DNA from: Clostridiales bacterium
GTDB lineage: Bacteria; Bacillota; Clostridia; Oscillospirales; Oscillospiraceae
Assembly (NCBI GenBank): GCA_017577345.1
Contig: PITX01000046.1
Coordinates: 1 to 8,429, forward strand
Reading direction: 5' to 3'
DNA length: 8,429 nucleotides
The notes below the pieces were generated by a model. It worked only from the letters and a program-made list of their open reading frames with translations. It did not search any database and had not been told where the DNA came from. Below, one piece after another: positions 1 through 5,908 of this stretch. Every line of letters starts with the position of its first letter. Position 1 is the first letter of the stretch. The position numbers and the translations under genes are program-made.

Positions 1-701
1 GCCTTGTGCGTCTGGATATGTCGGAGTATATGGAGCGTCATTCCGTCTCCAAGCTGATCGGCTCTCCTCCCGGCTATGTCGGCTACGACGAGGCAGGTCA
101 GCTCACCGAAAAGATCCGCCGCAAGCCTTACTCCGTCATTCTGTTTGACGAGCTGGAAAAAGCACATCCCGATGTGCTGAATGTCCTGCTGCAAATCCTC
201 GATGACGGCCGCATCACCGATGCGCAGGGTCGCCTTGTCAACTTCGAAAATACCGTCATCGTCATGACCTCCAACGCAGGCTCTGACCGCAAGGACGGCT
301 CTGTCGGCTTCGGTCGCAGCGTCTCCGAGCAGACAAAGGAAAAGGCGATGAAGGCACTGCGCGAATTCCTCCGCCCCGAATTCATCAACCGCGTGGATGA
401 GATCGTGTGCTTCAACCGCCTCACGGAGGAGAACTTCCGCGGCATCGCTGCCATTATGCTCGGCGAACTGAAAGGCAATCTGGATGAGCACGGTATCCGC
501 CTGACATGGGAAGGCAGCATCATCGACTACCTGGTCAAAGCCTCCTACTCCGTCACCTACGGCGCAAGAAATCTCCGCCGCACCATTCAGCGTGAGATCG
601 AGGACGGTATCGCAGGCAAGATGATCGACAGCTTTGAGCATCCGATCTCTCAGATCAAGCTGACTGTAAACGACGGTCAGGTCGAAATACTTGCTCTATG
701 A
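1..701 (+). CDS. clpC: ClpC-type AAA+ ATP-dependent unfoldase, C-terminal part (5' end outside window)
   Basis: ATP-driven Hsp100 unfoldase that feeds substrates to ClpP in the cytoplasm. The reading frame is open to the left edge (codons start at base 3), so the GTG at 6 is internal and only the second AAA+ module is seen. Visible landmarks in order: the conserved GSPPGYVGYDEAGQLTEK pore-loop region, Walker B with ILFDELEKAHPDV, sensor 1 TSNAGS, the arginine finger region RPEFINRVDEIV, and sensor 2 GARNLRR. A VGFG loop sits between sensor 1 and the arginine finger, where ClpA/ClpC carry their ClpP-docking tripeptide. ClpB lacks this loop, so ClpC/ClpA type is favoured over the ClpB disaggregase. 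The stop overlaps the next start as ATGA. The N-terminal domain, first AAA+ module and second Walker A are outside the window, so the exact subfamily is not proven. Confidence 0.9.
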   Translation, partial: LVRLDMSEYMERHSVSKLIGSPPGYVGYDEAGQLTEKIRRKPYSVILFDELEKAHPDVLNVLLQILDDGRITDAQGRLVNFENTVIVMTSNAGSDRKDGSVGFGRSVSEQTKEKAMKALREFLRPEFINRVDEIVCFNRLTEENFRGIAAIMLGELKGNLDEHGIRLTWEGSIIDYLVKASYSVTYGARNLRRTIQREIEDGIAGKMIDSFEHPISQIKLTVNDGQVEILAL

Positions 702-1480
702 TAAAAGCGGCATTTTTCGACATCGACGGGACGCTGGTCTCTCTGAAAAGGAAGATCTGCCCCGCATCGACGAAGCCCGTGCTGGAGCGCCTGCGAAAAA
801 ACAGCGTGAAGTGCTTTGTCGCAACGGGCAGATCAAAATTTGAGATCAAAACAGAACATCTTCTGGACGGTCTGGAATTTGACGGCATTCTGACCAACAA
901 TGGGCAGGATGCCTATGCCGCCGACGGCAGTCTGCTCTACGGCAAGCCCATTGACCCTGTAGAAGCAGAGCGCGTGTTGGATTGGGTGGAGGAACACCGC
1001 TGTGCCTGCTGGATGGTCAGTGCGGAGCGCAGTATCCTCAATTTCCGCAATGACCGCGTGATGCAGGCGATGGACGCGATCCACACCCGACCTCCGGAGC
1101 TCGGTGATCTGCGTGAGATGCTGAAAAAGCCGATCTACAAGATCGTTCTGTTCCTCTATCATGAGGAAACCTCTGCTGTCCTGCCCTGTGCGCCCACGAG
1201 CCGCATGACGCAGTGGTATCTCTGCGGTCACGACTTCATTTCCTCCGACGGCGGCAAGAAGAACGCCATGCTGGAGATTTTGCGGCGTAACGGCATCACG
1301 CCGGAGGAATGTATCGCGTTCGGTGACTCGGAAAACGATATTGAAATGCTTCGTGCCGCAGGCATCGGCGTGGCGATGGGAAACGGTACACCGGAATGTA
1401 TCGCCGCGGCAAACTATGTGACAGCCGATTGTGACGATGACGGTCTGCAAAAGGCACTGGAGCACTTTGGTCTGATCTGA
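698..1480 (+). CDS. Cof-type HAD-IIB family phosphatase
   Basis: A 260-aa haloacid-dehalogenase-type hydrolase, probably a cytoplasmic phosphatase acting on small phosphorylated metabolites; the substrate cannot be read from the sequence. All four HAD motifs are visible. Motif I is DIDGT at residues 8-12 (nucleophile Asp8, acid/base Asp10). Motif II is ATGR with Thr43. The motif III lysine is at 187/188 (GGKKNAML). Motif IV is GDSENDIEML (Asp210, Asp214). The long insert between motifs II and III is the type IIB cap, as in Cof/YidA-like proteins, and the length is normal for that family. The ATG overlaps the stop of the upstream Clp gene by 4 nt and no strong Shine-Dalgarno is seen, so translation is probably coupled. 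A functional link to Clp is not evident. Confidence 0.92.
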   Translation: MIKAAFFDIDGTLVSLKRKICPASTKPVLERLRKNSVKCFVATGRSKFEIKTEHLLDGLEFDGILTNNGQDAYAADGSLLYGKPIDPVEAERVLDWVEEHRCACWMVSAERSILNFRNDRVMQAMDAIHTRPPELGDLREMLKKPIYKIVLFLYHEETSAVLPCAPTSRMTQWYLCGHDFISSDGGKKNAMLEILRRNGITPEECIAFGDSENDIEMLRAAGIGVAMGNGTPECIAAANYVTADCDDDGLQKALEHFGLI

Positions 1481-1484
1481 ATCA

Positions 1485-1520
1485 ACTGCAGGGTCGACTT
1501 CCGACCCTGCAGTGCTTATT
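1485..1520 (+). terminator. Intrinsic terminator after the HAD gene
   Basis: A perfect 12-bp stem (1485-1496 pairing with 1502-1513) with a 5-nt loop starts 5 nt after the HAD stop. It is followed by a moderate T-rich stretch, TTATTTT, after a GC spacer. The arms are GC-rich (core CTGCAGGGTCG). This fits a Rho-independent terminator for the Clp-HAD unit, although the T tract is interrupted. Confidence 0.75.
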
Positions 1521-1524
1521 TTGC

Positions 1525-1545
1525 AAAAAAGCAGAAGCCTGCTTT
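1525..1545 (-). terminator. Intrinsic terminator of the pilus operon (- strand)
   Basis: Read on the - strand, AAAGCAG (1545-1539) pairs with CTGCTTT (1534-1528) around a 4-nt loop, and the 3' arm runs into six consecutive T (1530-1525). It lies about 55 nt after the stop of the last sortase gene. The same segment read on the + strand can form another stem (1532-1537 with 1552-1557) followed by TCTTTTTTTT at 1558-1567. The convergent gap therefore seems to terminate transcription in both directions. Confidence 0.6.
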
Positions 1546-1600
1546 CACAGACTTCTGTCTTTTTTTTACGCGGGCTGTGTTCTACAGTTCCTTTGTCTGT

Positions 1601-2239
1601 TTATTCGTTCGGGACTCTTTCGCAGCGCACAGTCACACGGCTTGCACCGCCCCAGGTACAGGTGAACAGGGTCAAGTCCCAGTCGCCGGTCTGCATATAC
1701 TCCTGCTGATCGGGCTGAACGGTTTCTAATTCCAGAACGGAATAGCAGAACACATTGCCTTCGACATCGGTGAAAGTCACCGCGTCACCGATACGCAGAT
1801 TGATCATTTTGCCGAAATGGGAGCTGTAATTGTGCGCACAGATGACCATGTTATCAAGGTAGACCGAGCCGGAAAATCGACAGGGCGCGACCTTCAGATT
1901 ATCCGCAGTACATTCTGCCAGAACAGAAAGCTCAAGCTCCTGCGAAGGAATACGCACAAGACCGACATAGGCGATGCCATCCAGCTCAACGGTCGGCATA
2001 TCGCGCATCGGGTCGAGCAGATAGTCGGGATATTCCACCTCCTCCGGCATATCGGAAGACTGCGGAAGATCATCAAGAGCCGGCACGGTGGGCGGAATCT
2101 GCTGCATCAGATGTTTTGCTATGGTCTTACCCACTGCTTCGGCTCTCGCATCTGTGACGAGGTTGAAGCACGCAAGTGCTATGCCCGCTGCAATCAAGAT
2201 CAAACCGATGATGAAAAGAACGGTTCCTCTCTTTTTCAT
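1601..2239 (-). CDS. Sortase (non-class-C), probable pilus-to-wall anchoring transpeptidase
   Basis: A 212-aa membrane-bound cysteine transpeptidase acting outside the membrane. It has one N-terminal membrane segment (about residues 7-27) and an acidic, proline-rich stalk (about 50-80), then the sortase beta-barrel from about 88. Catalytic residues visible: His136 in CAHNYSSHFG, Cys194 in TLFTC, and Arg201 in TCTWGGASR. There is no C-terminal membrane segment and no class C lid, so it differs from the upstream class C enzyme. The motif set resembles the sortases often found beside clostridial VWA/SpaA pili; I would not fix its class beyond sortase family (possibly class D/B-like). The start overlaps the small pilin stop as ATGA and lacks a good Shine-Dalgarno, which suggests coupling. 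Its likely job is to attach the LPQTG-bearing basal pilin, and so the whole fibre, to peptidoglycan (inference from gene order). Confidence 0.9.
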   Translation of the reverse strand: MKKRGTVLFIIGLILIAAGIALACFNLVTDARAEAVGKTIAKHLMQQIPPTVPALDDLPQSSDMPEEVEYPDYLLDPMRDMPTVELDGIAYVGLVRIPSQELELSVLAECTADNLKVAPCRFSGSVYLDNMVICAHNYSSHFGKMINLRIGDAVTFTDVEGNVFCYSVLELETVQPDQQEYMQTGDWDLTLFTCTWGGASRVTVRCERVPNE

Positions 2240-3186
2240 TTAACAGACCGCTTACGGAGAACAAGTGCAATGACGACAACCATGATGCCCGCGCCCACGA
2301 GTGCAGGTACCGGCCACCACAGAAGACCTGTCTGCGGGAGTGGGTTGTGCGGAGGATCAGGTTTTGCGGGCGGCGTACCCGTATATGTATTGGTCAGGCA
2401 GAAAGTGATACCATCCTTTGTCTGCTCTACCTTGTAATTCTCGATTGCAATCTCAATGACATTCCACGAATGATCCTTGTCAAGATCATTCCATATGTAT
2501 GACCAATGGTTTTCCTTGGAGAGCGTGACGGTACTGTACGGCTCGCCGTCGCAAAGGAGCTGTACGCTGATCTGCGCAGGACGCTTGCTTTCGCTGCCCT
2601 TGTCGTTCCATATCATCAGTACCTTGACAGTCGTTTTTTCGGGTACGGGAGGGACTTCGTTCACCGTGGTTTTAGGGTATGCAACAGGGTCATAGTTCCA
2701 TTCGCCGGTGCTATTGTCCGCGGACGGAATGCAGATCAGGAACGGAACGGCGGAATAAACGGAGATTCCGACTGTCACACGGGTACCGAGCACAAGGTAC
2801 AAACCGGGCTTCAGATTCTGGATGACCAGCCGACCGGCTGTATCGGTCTTGCCGCTTGCGGAGGGCATGAGAGCGTCCTTTTCTACATAGCCCTGTAGGG
2901 TATTGGCAAGTACTGCCCAGCGGTCTTCATCCATATTCTCGAAATCCACGGGATAGGATGCAATGGCTTCGTCTACCGTGAACTGCACATCTGCGCTGAC
3001 ATCCGCAACGCGGTAGAGATTGAACTCCGCGTCAGACAGCGGCTGCTCTTCATGCACATAGCAGATGGTCAGAGAGGCCTCCTGTGCCGTGTCGATTTTG
3101 TCTGCGGCAAAGCTCTGCAGCGAGAGACTGTTCAAAAGGAGCAGAGCGCTCAGTGCAGTAAAAAACAGTTTAGTCCACTTCTTCAC
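2236..3186 (-). CDS. LPQTG-anchored small pilin with pilin motif and Cna_B domain (probable basal pilin)
   Basis: A 316-aa secreted, wall-sorted pilin. It has a signal peptide at about 1-28 (KKW start, hydrophobic core, ending SFAA) and an N-terminal SpaA-like domain at about 35-160. A pilin motif WNYDPVAYPK spans 163-172, with candidate acceptor Lys172. A Cna_B domain lies at about 186-268, followed by a Pro-rich linker, LPQTG at 283-287, a hydrophobic segment and an RKR tail. In SpaB/FctB-type basal pilins a lysine accepts the last shaft subunit, and the small size and gene order fit that role. The GTG start is backed by GGAGGT at 3195-3200 with 8-nt spacing. It overlaps the sortase C end by 17 nt and overlaps the next sortase by 4 nt. 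The usual isopeptide Lys of the Cna_B domain appears to be Met191. It could instead be a minor ancillary shaft pilin. Confidence 0.9.
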   Translation of the reverse strand: MKKWTKLFFTALSALLLLNSLSLQSFAADKIDTAQEASLTICYVHEEQPLSDAEFNLYRVADVSADVQFTVDEAIASYPVDFENMDEDRWAVLANTLQGYVEKDALMPSASGKTDTAGRLVIQNLKPGLYLVLGTRVTVGISVYSAVPFLICIPSADNSTGEWNYDPVAYPKTTVNEVPPVPEKTTVKVLMIWNDKGSESKRPAQISVQLLCDGEPYSTVTLSKENHWSYIWNDLDKDHSWNVIEIAIENYKVEQTKDGITFCLTNTYTGTPPAKPDPPHNPLPQTGLLWWPVPALVGAGIMVVVIALVLRKRSVK

Positions 3187-4027
3187 GATTTCTCACCTCC
3201 GAAAATGTGGGAGATTTTTTCTTTCTTGAAAATACCAGGATCAGCAACACCAGCAGCGGCGGGACGGCCATGAGCGATGCGACGATCAACGGCTCAATCT
3301 GCATTGCCTCGGATGTCACCCGCGCCCCCAGTGAGTTTTCGGGCGTTGTAATGCGGTGACCGCGCACAAGCAGGCGGTGTGTATTGACGCCATAGGGCGT
3401 GCAGGTGAGCAAGGTGCAGTAATCCTTGCCGGGAACGATCACCAGGTCGCTGATGTTTTCCGGCTCAACGATGCGGATCTGGTCAATCTCATAGGTCAGC
3501 ACTGTATCAAGTACGGTCAGCGTAAAGGTCTGTCCCTCGTGCAGCTTGTCCAGATCGGAGAATAGCTTTGCGCTGGGAAGACCTCTGTGACCGGAAATAA
3601 CGCAGTGCGTGCCCTCCCCGCCGACCGGAAGTGAGGTCCAATCCAGATGTCCCGCAGCGACCTGCAGGACACCTTCGGATGTGCCGTGATAGATTGGTAG
3701 CGAAACATTAAGACAATCGATGTCAATAAAACCCATCATCCCGGTATCACCGATGTTCAAAAGTGCATTGTATGCGGCAAGCTGTTCTTCGGTGAGGGTG
3801 CCGCCTGCACCGCCGCCGCCGCGAAAATTCTTATTGTATTCTACCGCGTTTTGCCATATCTCAGTAATTCGATCTTCTTTTAATACGCTGATATCTTCCG
3901 AATAGGTCGCAATCGTTCTAGTAGCGTGATTGGTGTTCCAATACGAGGCAAAACTCGGATACAGCAGCAAGGACAGTCCTGCAACCATCACGAGTATCAG
4001 TACGATGGTCATCCATTTTGACTTCAT
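3170..4027 (-). CDS. Class C sortase, pilus polymerase
   Basis: A 285-aa pilin-polymerising transpeptidase. Class C features: an N-terminal membrane segment (about 6-24), the sortase core with MGFIDID and LPIYHGTSEGVL, and a second C-terminal membrane segment (about 246-266) with a charged tail. Catalytic residues are His147 (SGHRGLPSAKLF), Cys209 (TLLTC, 205-209) and Arg218 (THRLLVRGHR). It should cleave LPXTG between Thr and Gly on the tip and backbone pilins and transfer the thioester to a pilin lysine. The ATG at 4027 is chosen because AAGGAG lies 9 nt upstream (4037-4042) and a membrane segment follows directly; an upstream TTG at 4126 has no such support. Residues 69-76 are a Gly-rich stretch where class C enzymes usually carry the active-site lid. 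The 3' end overlaps the small pilin start. Confidence 0.95.
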   Translation of the reverse strand: MKSKWMTIVLILVMVAGLSLLLYPSFASYWNTNHATRTIATYSEDISVLKEDRITEIWQNAVEYNKNFRGGGGAGGTLTEEQLAAYNALLNIGDTGMMGFIDIDCLNVSLPIYHGTSEGVLQVAAGHLDWTSLPVGGEGTHCVISGHRGLPSAKLFSDLDKLHEGQTFTLTVLDTVLTYEIDQIRIVEPENISDLVIVPGKDYCTLLTCTPYGVNTHRLLVRGHRITTPENSLGARVTSEAMQIEPLIVASLMAVPPLLVLLILVFSRKKKSPTFSEVRNREEVD

Positions 4028-4079
4028 TGAAGGATTCTCCTTGGTGTTGTCTCTTTTTCGTTGGTCGGTTCTGCTATTC

Positions 4080-4099
4080 GGAACGGTAAAAACCGTTCC
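4080..4099 (-). repeat. Perfect inverted repeat in the sortase C leader
   Basis: An 8-bp perfect stem (GGAACGGT pairing with ACCGTTCC) around a 4-nt loop, about 53 nt upstream of the sortase C start. There is no T tract on the far side in either direction, so it is not a convincing terminator. It could be an RNA hairpin that shapes the 5' end of a processed sortase transcript, or an operator-like dyad. The function is not known. Confidence 0.6.
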
Positions 4100-4169
4100 C
4101 CGCAATGGATAGTTGACATAATACAAGCAGCGATCTGTCTGAGCGTCACAGCCGCATAGTTATCTCTTT

Positions 4170-4218
4170 GCTTTTTGCACTTCCGGGGAGTGCTCCACTC
4201 CCCGGAAGTGCAAAAAGC
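4170..4218 (-). repeat. Long perfect hairpin (23-bp stem, 3-nt loop) after the backbone pilin gene
   Basis: Bases 4170-4192 are the exact reverse complement of 4196-4218, with a 3-nt loop at 4193-4195. Read on the - strand it starts about 20 nt after the backbone pilin stop. The arms hold a GC-rich core (CCGGGGAG) and an A5/T5 segment near the base. On neither strand does a run of T follow the stem; the - strand continues AAAGAGATAACT. It is therefore not a standard intrinsic terminator. It more likely acts as a 3' stabiliser or processing/partial termination site that separates abundant pilin mRNA from sortase mRNA. Confidence 0.85.
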
Positions 4219-4238
4219 TGTTTATTGTATCGTGAAAA

Positions 4239-5804
4239 TCAGCCTTCCACGCTCATACGTTTTTTGACGACCAACAGGATGATCGCACCGGCAGCAAGCA
4301 GTCCGCCGAGGACATAGAAGATTGTGGTGCCGATGCCGCCAGTCTCGGGAAGGACGGAACCCTTCTGATTGACCACAGTGATCTCAAAGGCATTGTTCGC
4401 TGCGTTGTATTCAATGTCAGCATCAGTATCGACAGTCCATGTGCAGGTCTCTGTACCGTCGGCAACAGTTGCGGGAAGCTCGCAGGTAATCTCAAAATTG
4501 ATCGGGTCGATGGAATTATAGCCATCGTGCGTGCCGGTCTCTGTCAGGGTGTACTCACCTGCATTCAGACCGTCAAAGCTCACGATGCCGTCCACATTCG
4601 TGCTGGAGGCAATACCGTTCAGGGTAAATTCTACGTCGCTCAGAGGAGCGCTGTCCTGATCGACCTTATAGATCTTCAGAGCTGTGGTATAGGTCAGAGT
4701 GATATCCTTGGGAGTCTCATCGGTGGGAATATCCGTCGTGGAACCGGGATCCTGCGGAGCAGGAAAGCCGGGCTTCTCCGAATCCTCAGGAGCGCCGTCT
4801 TCCCCGGGAGTATAAGGCGTCGTGGGGTTTTTGGTGCCGTTATACTTAAAGTTAGGGTTGCTGGAGAAGGTCACAGAAACCTCATTGCGGTTACCTGCAG
4901 TGCCGATCACGGCAGTTTCATTCAGGGTTGCGGCGTATAGAACGTCGACTGTTTTACCGGCGTTTGTCTTGGCATCGTGCAGAGCAAGCTCAAAGGTCTT
5001 GCCGTCTGCGCCGAATTTCACTGAGTAGTCGGAACCTTCGACTGCGGAGGCGCCGCCGATGGTGACTGCAATAGAGCCCGTAGTGTAGGTCAGACCGTCT
5101 GCCAGCGTATCGCCGATAATAAAGTAGTAGTAGTCATAGTCTGCTGCGGCTGCGGGGACGGCACTGGAGATGCTGAACAAAACCGTATCGCCGATGGCAA
5201 CCTTGTTGGCATCGCTCCAGGTATAGCAAGCCTTGCCATGGACATGATTTGCGGCGGTTTCGGTGCAGATAAGAGCGCTTGCATCGCTGACCTTCTTCGT
5301 CACCTCGGGGACATCAACTTTGTTTGCGATCGTGAAGGTTCCCTTCTTGGTAAGCTGCAGCAGTGCCAGATTGTAGACCTCTGCATCTTCCGTTGTATCA
5401 ACGACCAGATAGTACCCTGCCTCTAATGTGGTTGCACCGTTTACAACCGCAATGCCGGTGCCTGTGATGTTATCCAAAGCGATCTTTGCAAATACCTTGG
5501 CATTCGCGGAGTTGTCGCTCCAGTCCTTCAGTACGGAGGCAACATCGTCCGCAGTGGCGCAGGCCGCAAACGGATTGGAGGCACCAAAGTCTGTGGAGGA
5601 CTGCAGTGCAGACAGGAAAGCAGCGGAGCTGATGTTGGAACCCCATTCGATGGCTGCAAGGTCAGCGCTGTCACTCTGTGTGCCGGTAAAAATCTGGTAT
5701 GCGGTGTAGGTGTGACCGGAAAGGTCAGCGGGTGCGGCAAATGCGGTAACGCAAAGAGCGTATACCATCACAGATGCGAGAAGGATTGCAAAAAGCTTTT
5801 TCAT
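4239..5804 (-). CDS. LPETG-anchored backbone (shaft) pilin with isopeptide D2-like and Cna_B domains
   Basis: A 521-aa pilus shaft subunit. It has a signal peptide at 1-24 (MKKLFAILLAS start, ending AFAA) and an N-terminal domain beginning GHTYTAYQIFTG (about 25-160). A candidate linking lysine is Lys162 in FTIANKVDVPEV, just before the second domain. The isopeptide domain (about 170-320) runs from TKKV to GNRNEV (Lys170/171 with Asn307 as likely pair). A Pro/Asp/Glu-rich linker spans about 329-366. The Cna_B/SpaA domain (about 374-480) has Lys380, the E-box Glu422 in YTLTETGTHDGY, and Asn479. LPETG is at 485-489, then a membrane segment and a KKR tail. The start chosen has AAAGGA 8 nt upstream and gives a clean signal peptide. 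An in-frame ATG at 5912, with a stronger Shine-Dalgarno and ATGA overlap with the tip gene, is a real alternative that adds 36 residues. No YPK motif is present. Confidence 0.93.
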   Translation of the reverse strand: MKKLFAILLASVMVYALCVTAFAAPADLSGHTYTAYQIFTGTQSDSADLAAIEWGSNISSAAFLSALQSSTDFGASNPFAACATADDVASVLKDWSDNSANAKVFAKIALDNITGTGIAVVNGATTLEAGYYLVVDTTEDAEVYNLALLQLTKKGTFTIANKVDVPEVTKKVSDASALICTETAANHVHGKACYTWSDANKVAIGDTVLFSISSAVPAAAADYDYYYFIIGDTLADGLTYTTGSIAVTIGGASAVEGSDYSVKFGADGKTFELALHDAKTNAGKTVDVLYAATLNETAVIGTAGNRNEVSVTFSSNPNFKYNGTKNPTTPYTPGEDGAPEDSEKPGFPAPQDPGSTTDIPTDETPKDITLTYTTALKIYKVDQDSAPLSDVEFTLNGIASSTNVDGIVSFDGLNAGEYTLTETGTHDGYNSIDPINFEITCELPATVADGTETCTWTVDTDADIEYNAANNAFEITVVNQKGSVLPETGGIGTTIFYVLGGLLAAGAIILLVVKKRMSVEG

Positions 5805-5812
5805 AGTTGTAT

Positions 5813-5818
5813 TCCTTT
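5813..5818 (-). promoter_or_regulatory. Shine-Dalgarno of the inner backbone pilin start
   Basis: AAAGGA on the - strand, 8 nt before the ATG at 5804, within an A-rich, T-poor leader that should be unstructured. It supports initiation directly at the signal peptide. Confidence 0.7.
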
Positions 5819-5908
5819 CGTTTGCTTTGTTTTGTTTTTTCATAACTGATATGGGCGAGTTCGGATTTCTTTGCAGGTGGGGGTGTATTTCATCGCGAGA
5901 GAGGCAAT

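Larger units (their letters stand above)
4028..4238 (-). other. 211-bp spacer between backbone pilin and sortase C
   Basis: No gene is supported here. The spacer holds the long hairpin (4170-4218), the shorter dyad (4080-4099) and the Shine-Dalgarno of sortase C. Read on the - strand, a TATTAT at about 4117-4122 could be a -10 element, but I see no -35 at proper spacing, so an internal promoter is only a weak possibility. The length is unusual because the other downstream genes overlap. Confidence 0.6.

Noticed and set aside
128..523. 131-aa open frame on the - strand within the Clp gene
   Set aside because: It is antisense to strongly conserved AAA+ coding sequence; Ser/Arg-rich shadow composition.
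833..1465. 210-aa open frame on the - strand
   Set aside because: It is antisense to the HAD gene, whose four catalytic motifs are intact; no recognisable domain on this strand.
1817..2437. 206-aa open frame on the + strand
   Set aside because: It is a shadow across the end of the small pilin gene and the second sortase; no domain or ribosome site.
4028..4126. N-terminal extension of sortase C from TTG at 4126
   Set aside because: It has no Shine-Dalgarno, it runs through the dyad, and the extension is unlike sortases. ATG 4027 has AAGGAG and is followed by a membrane segment.
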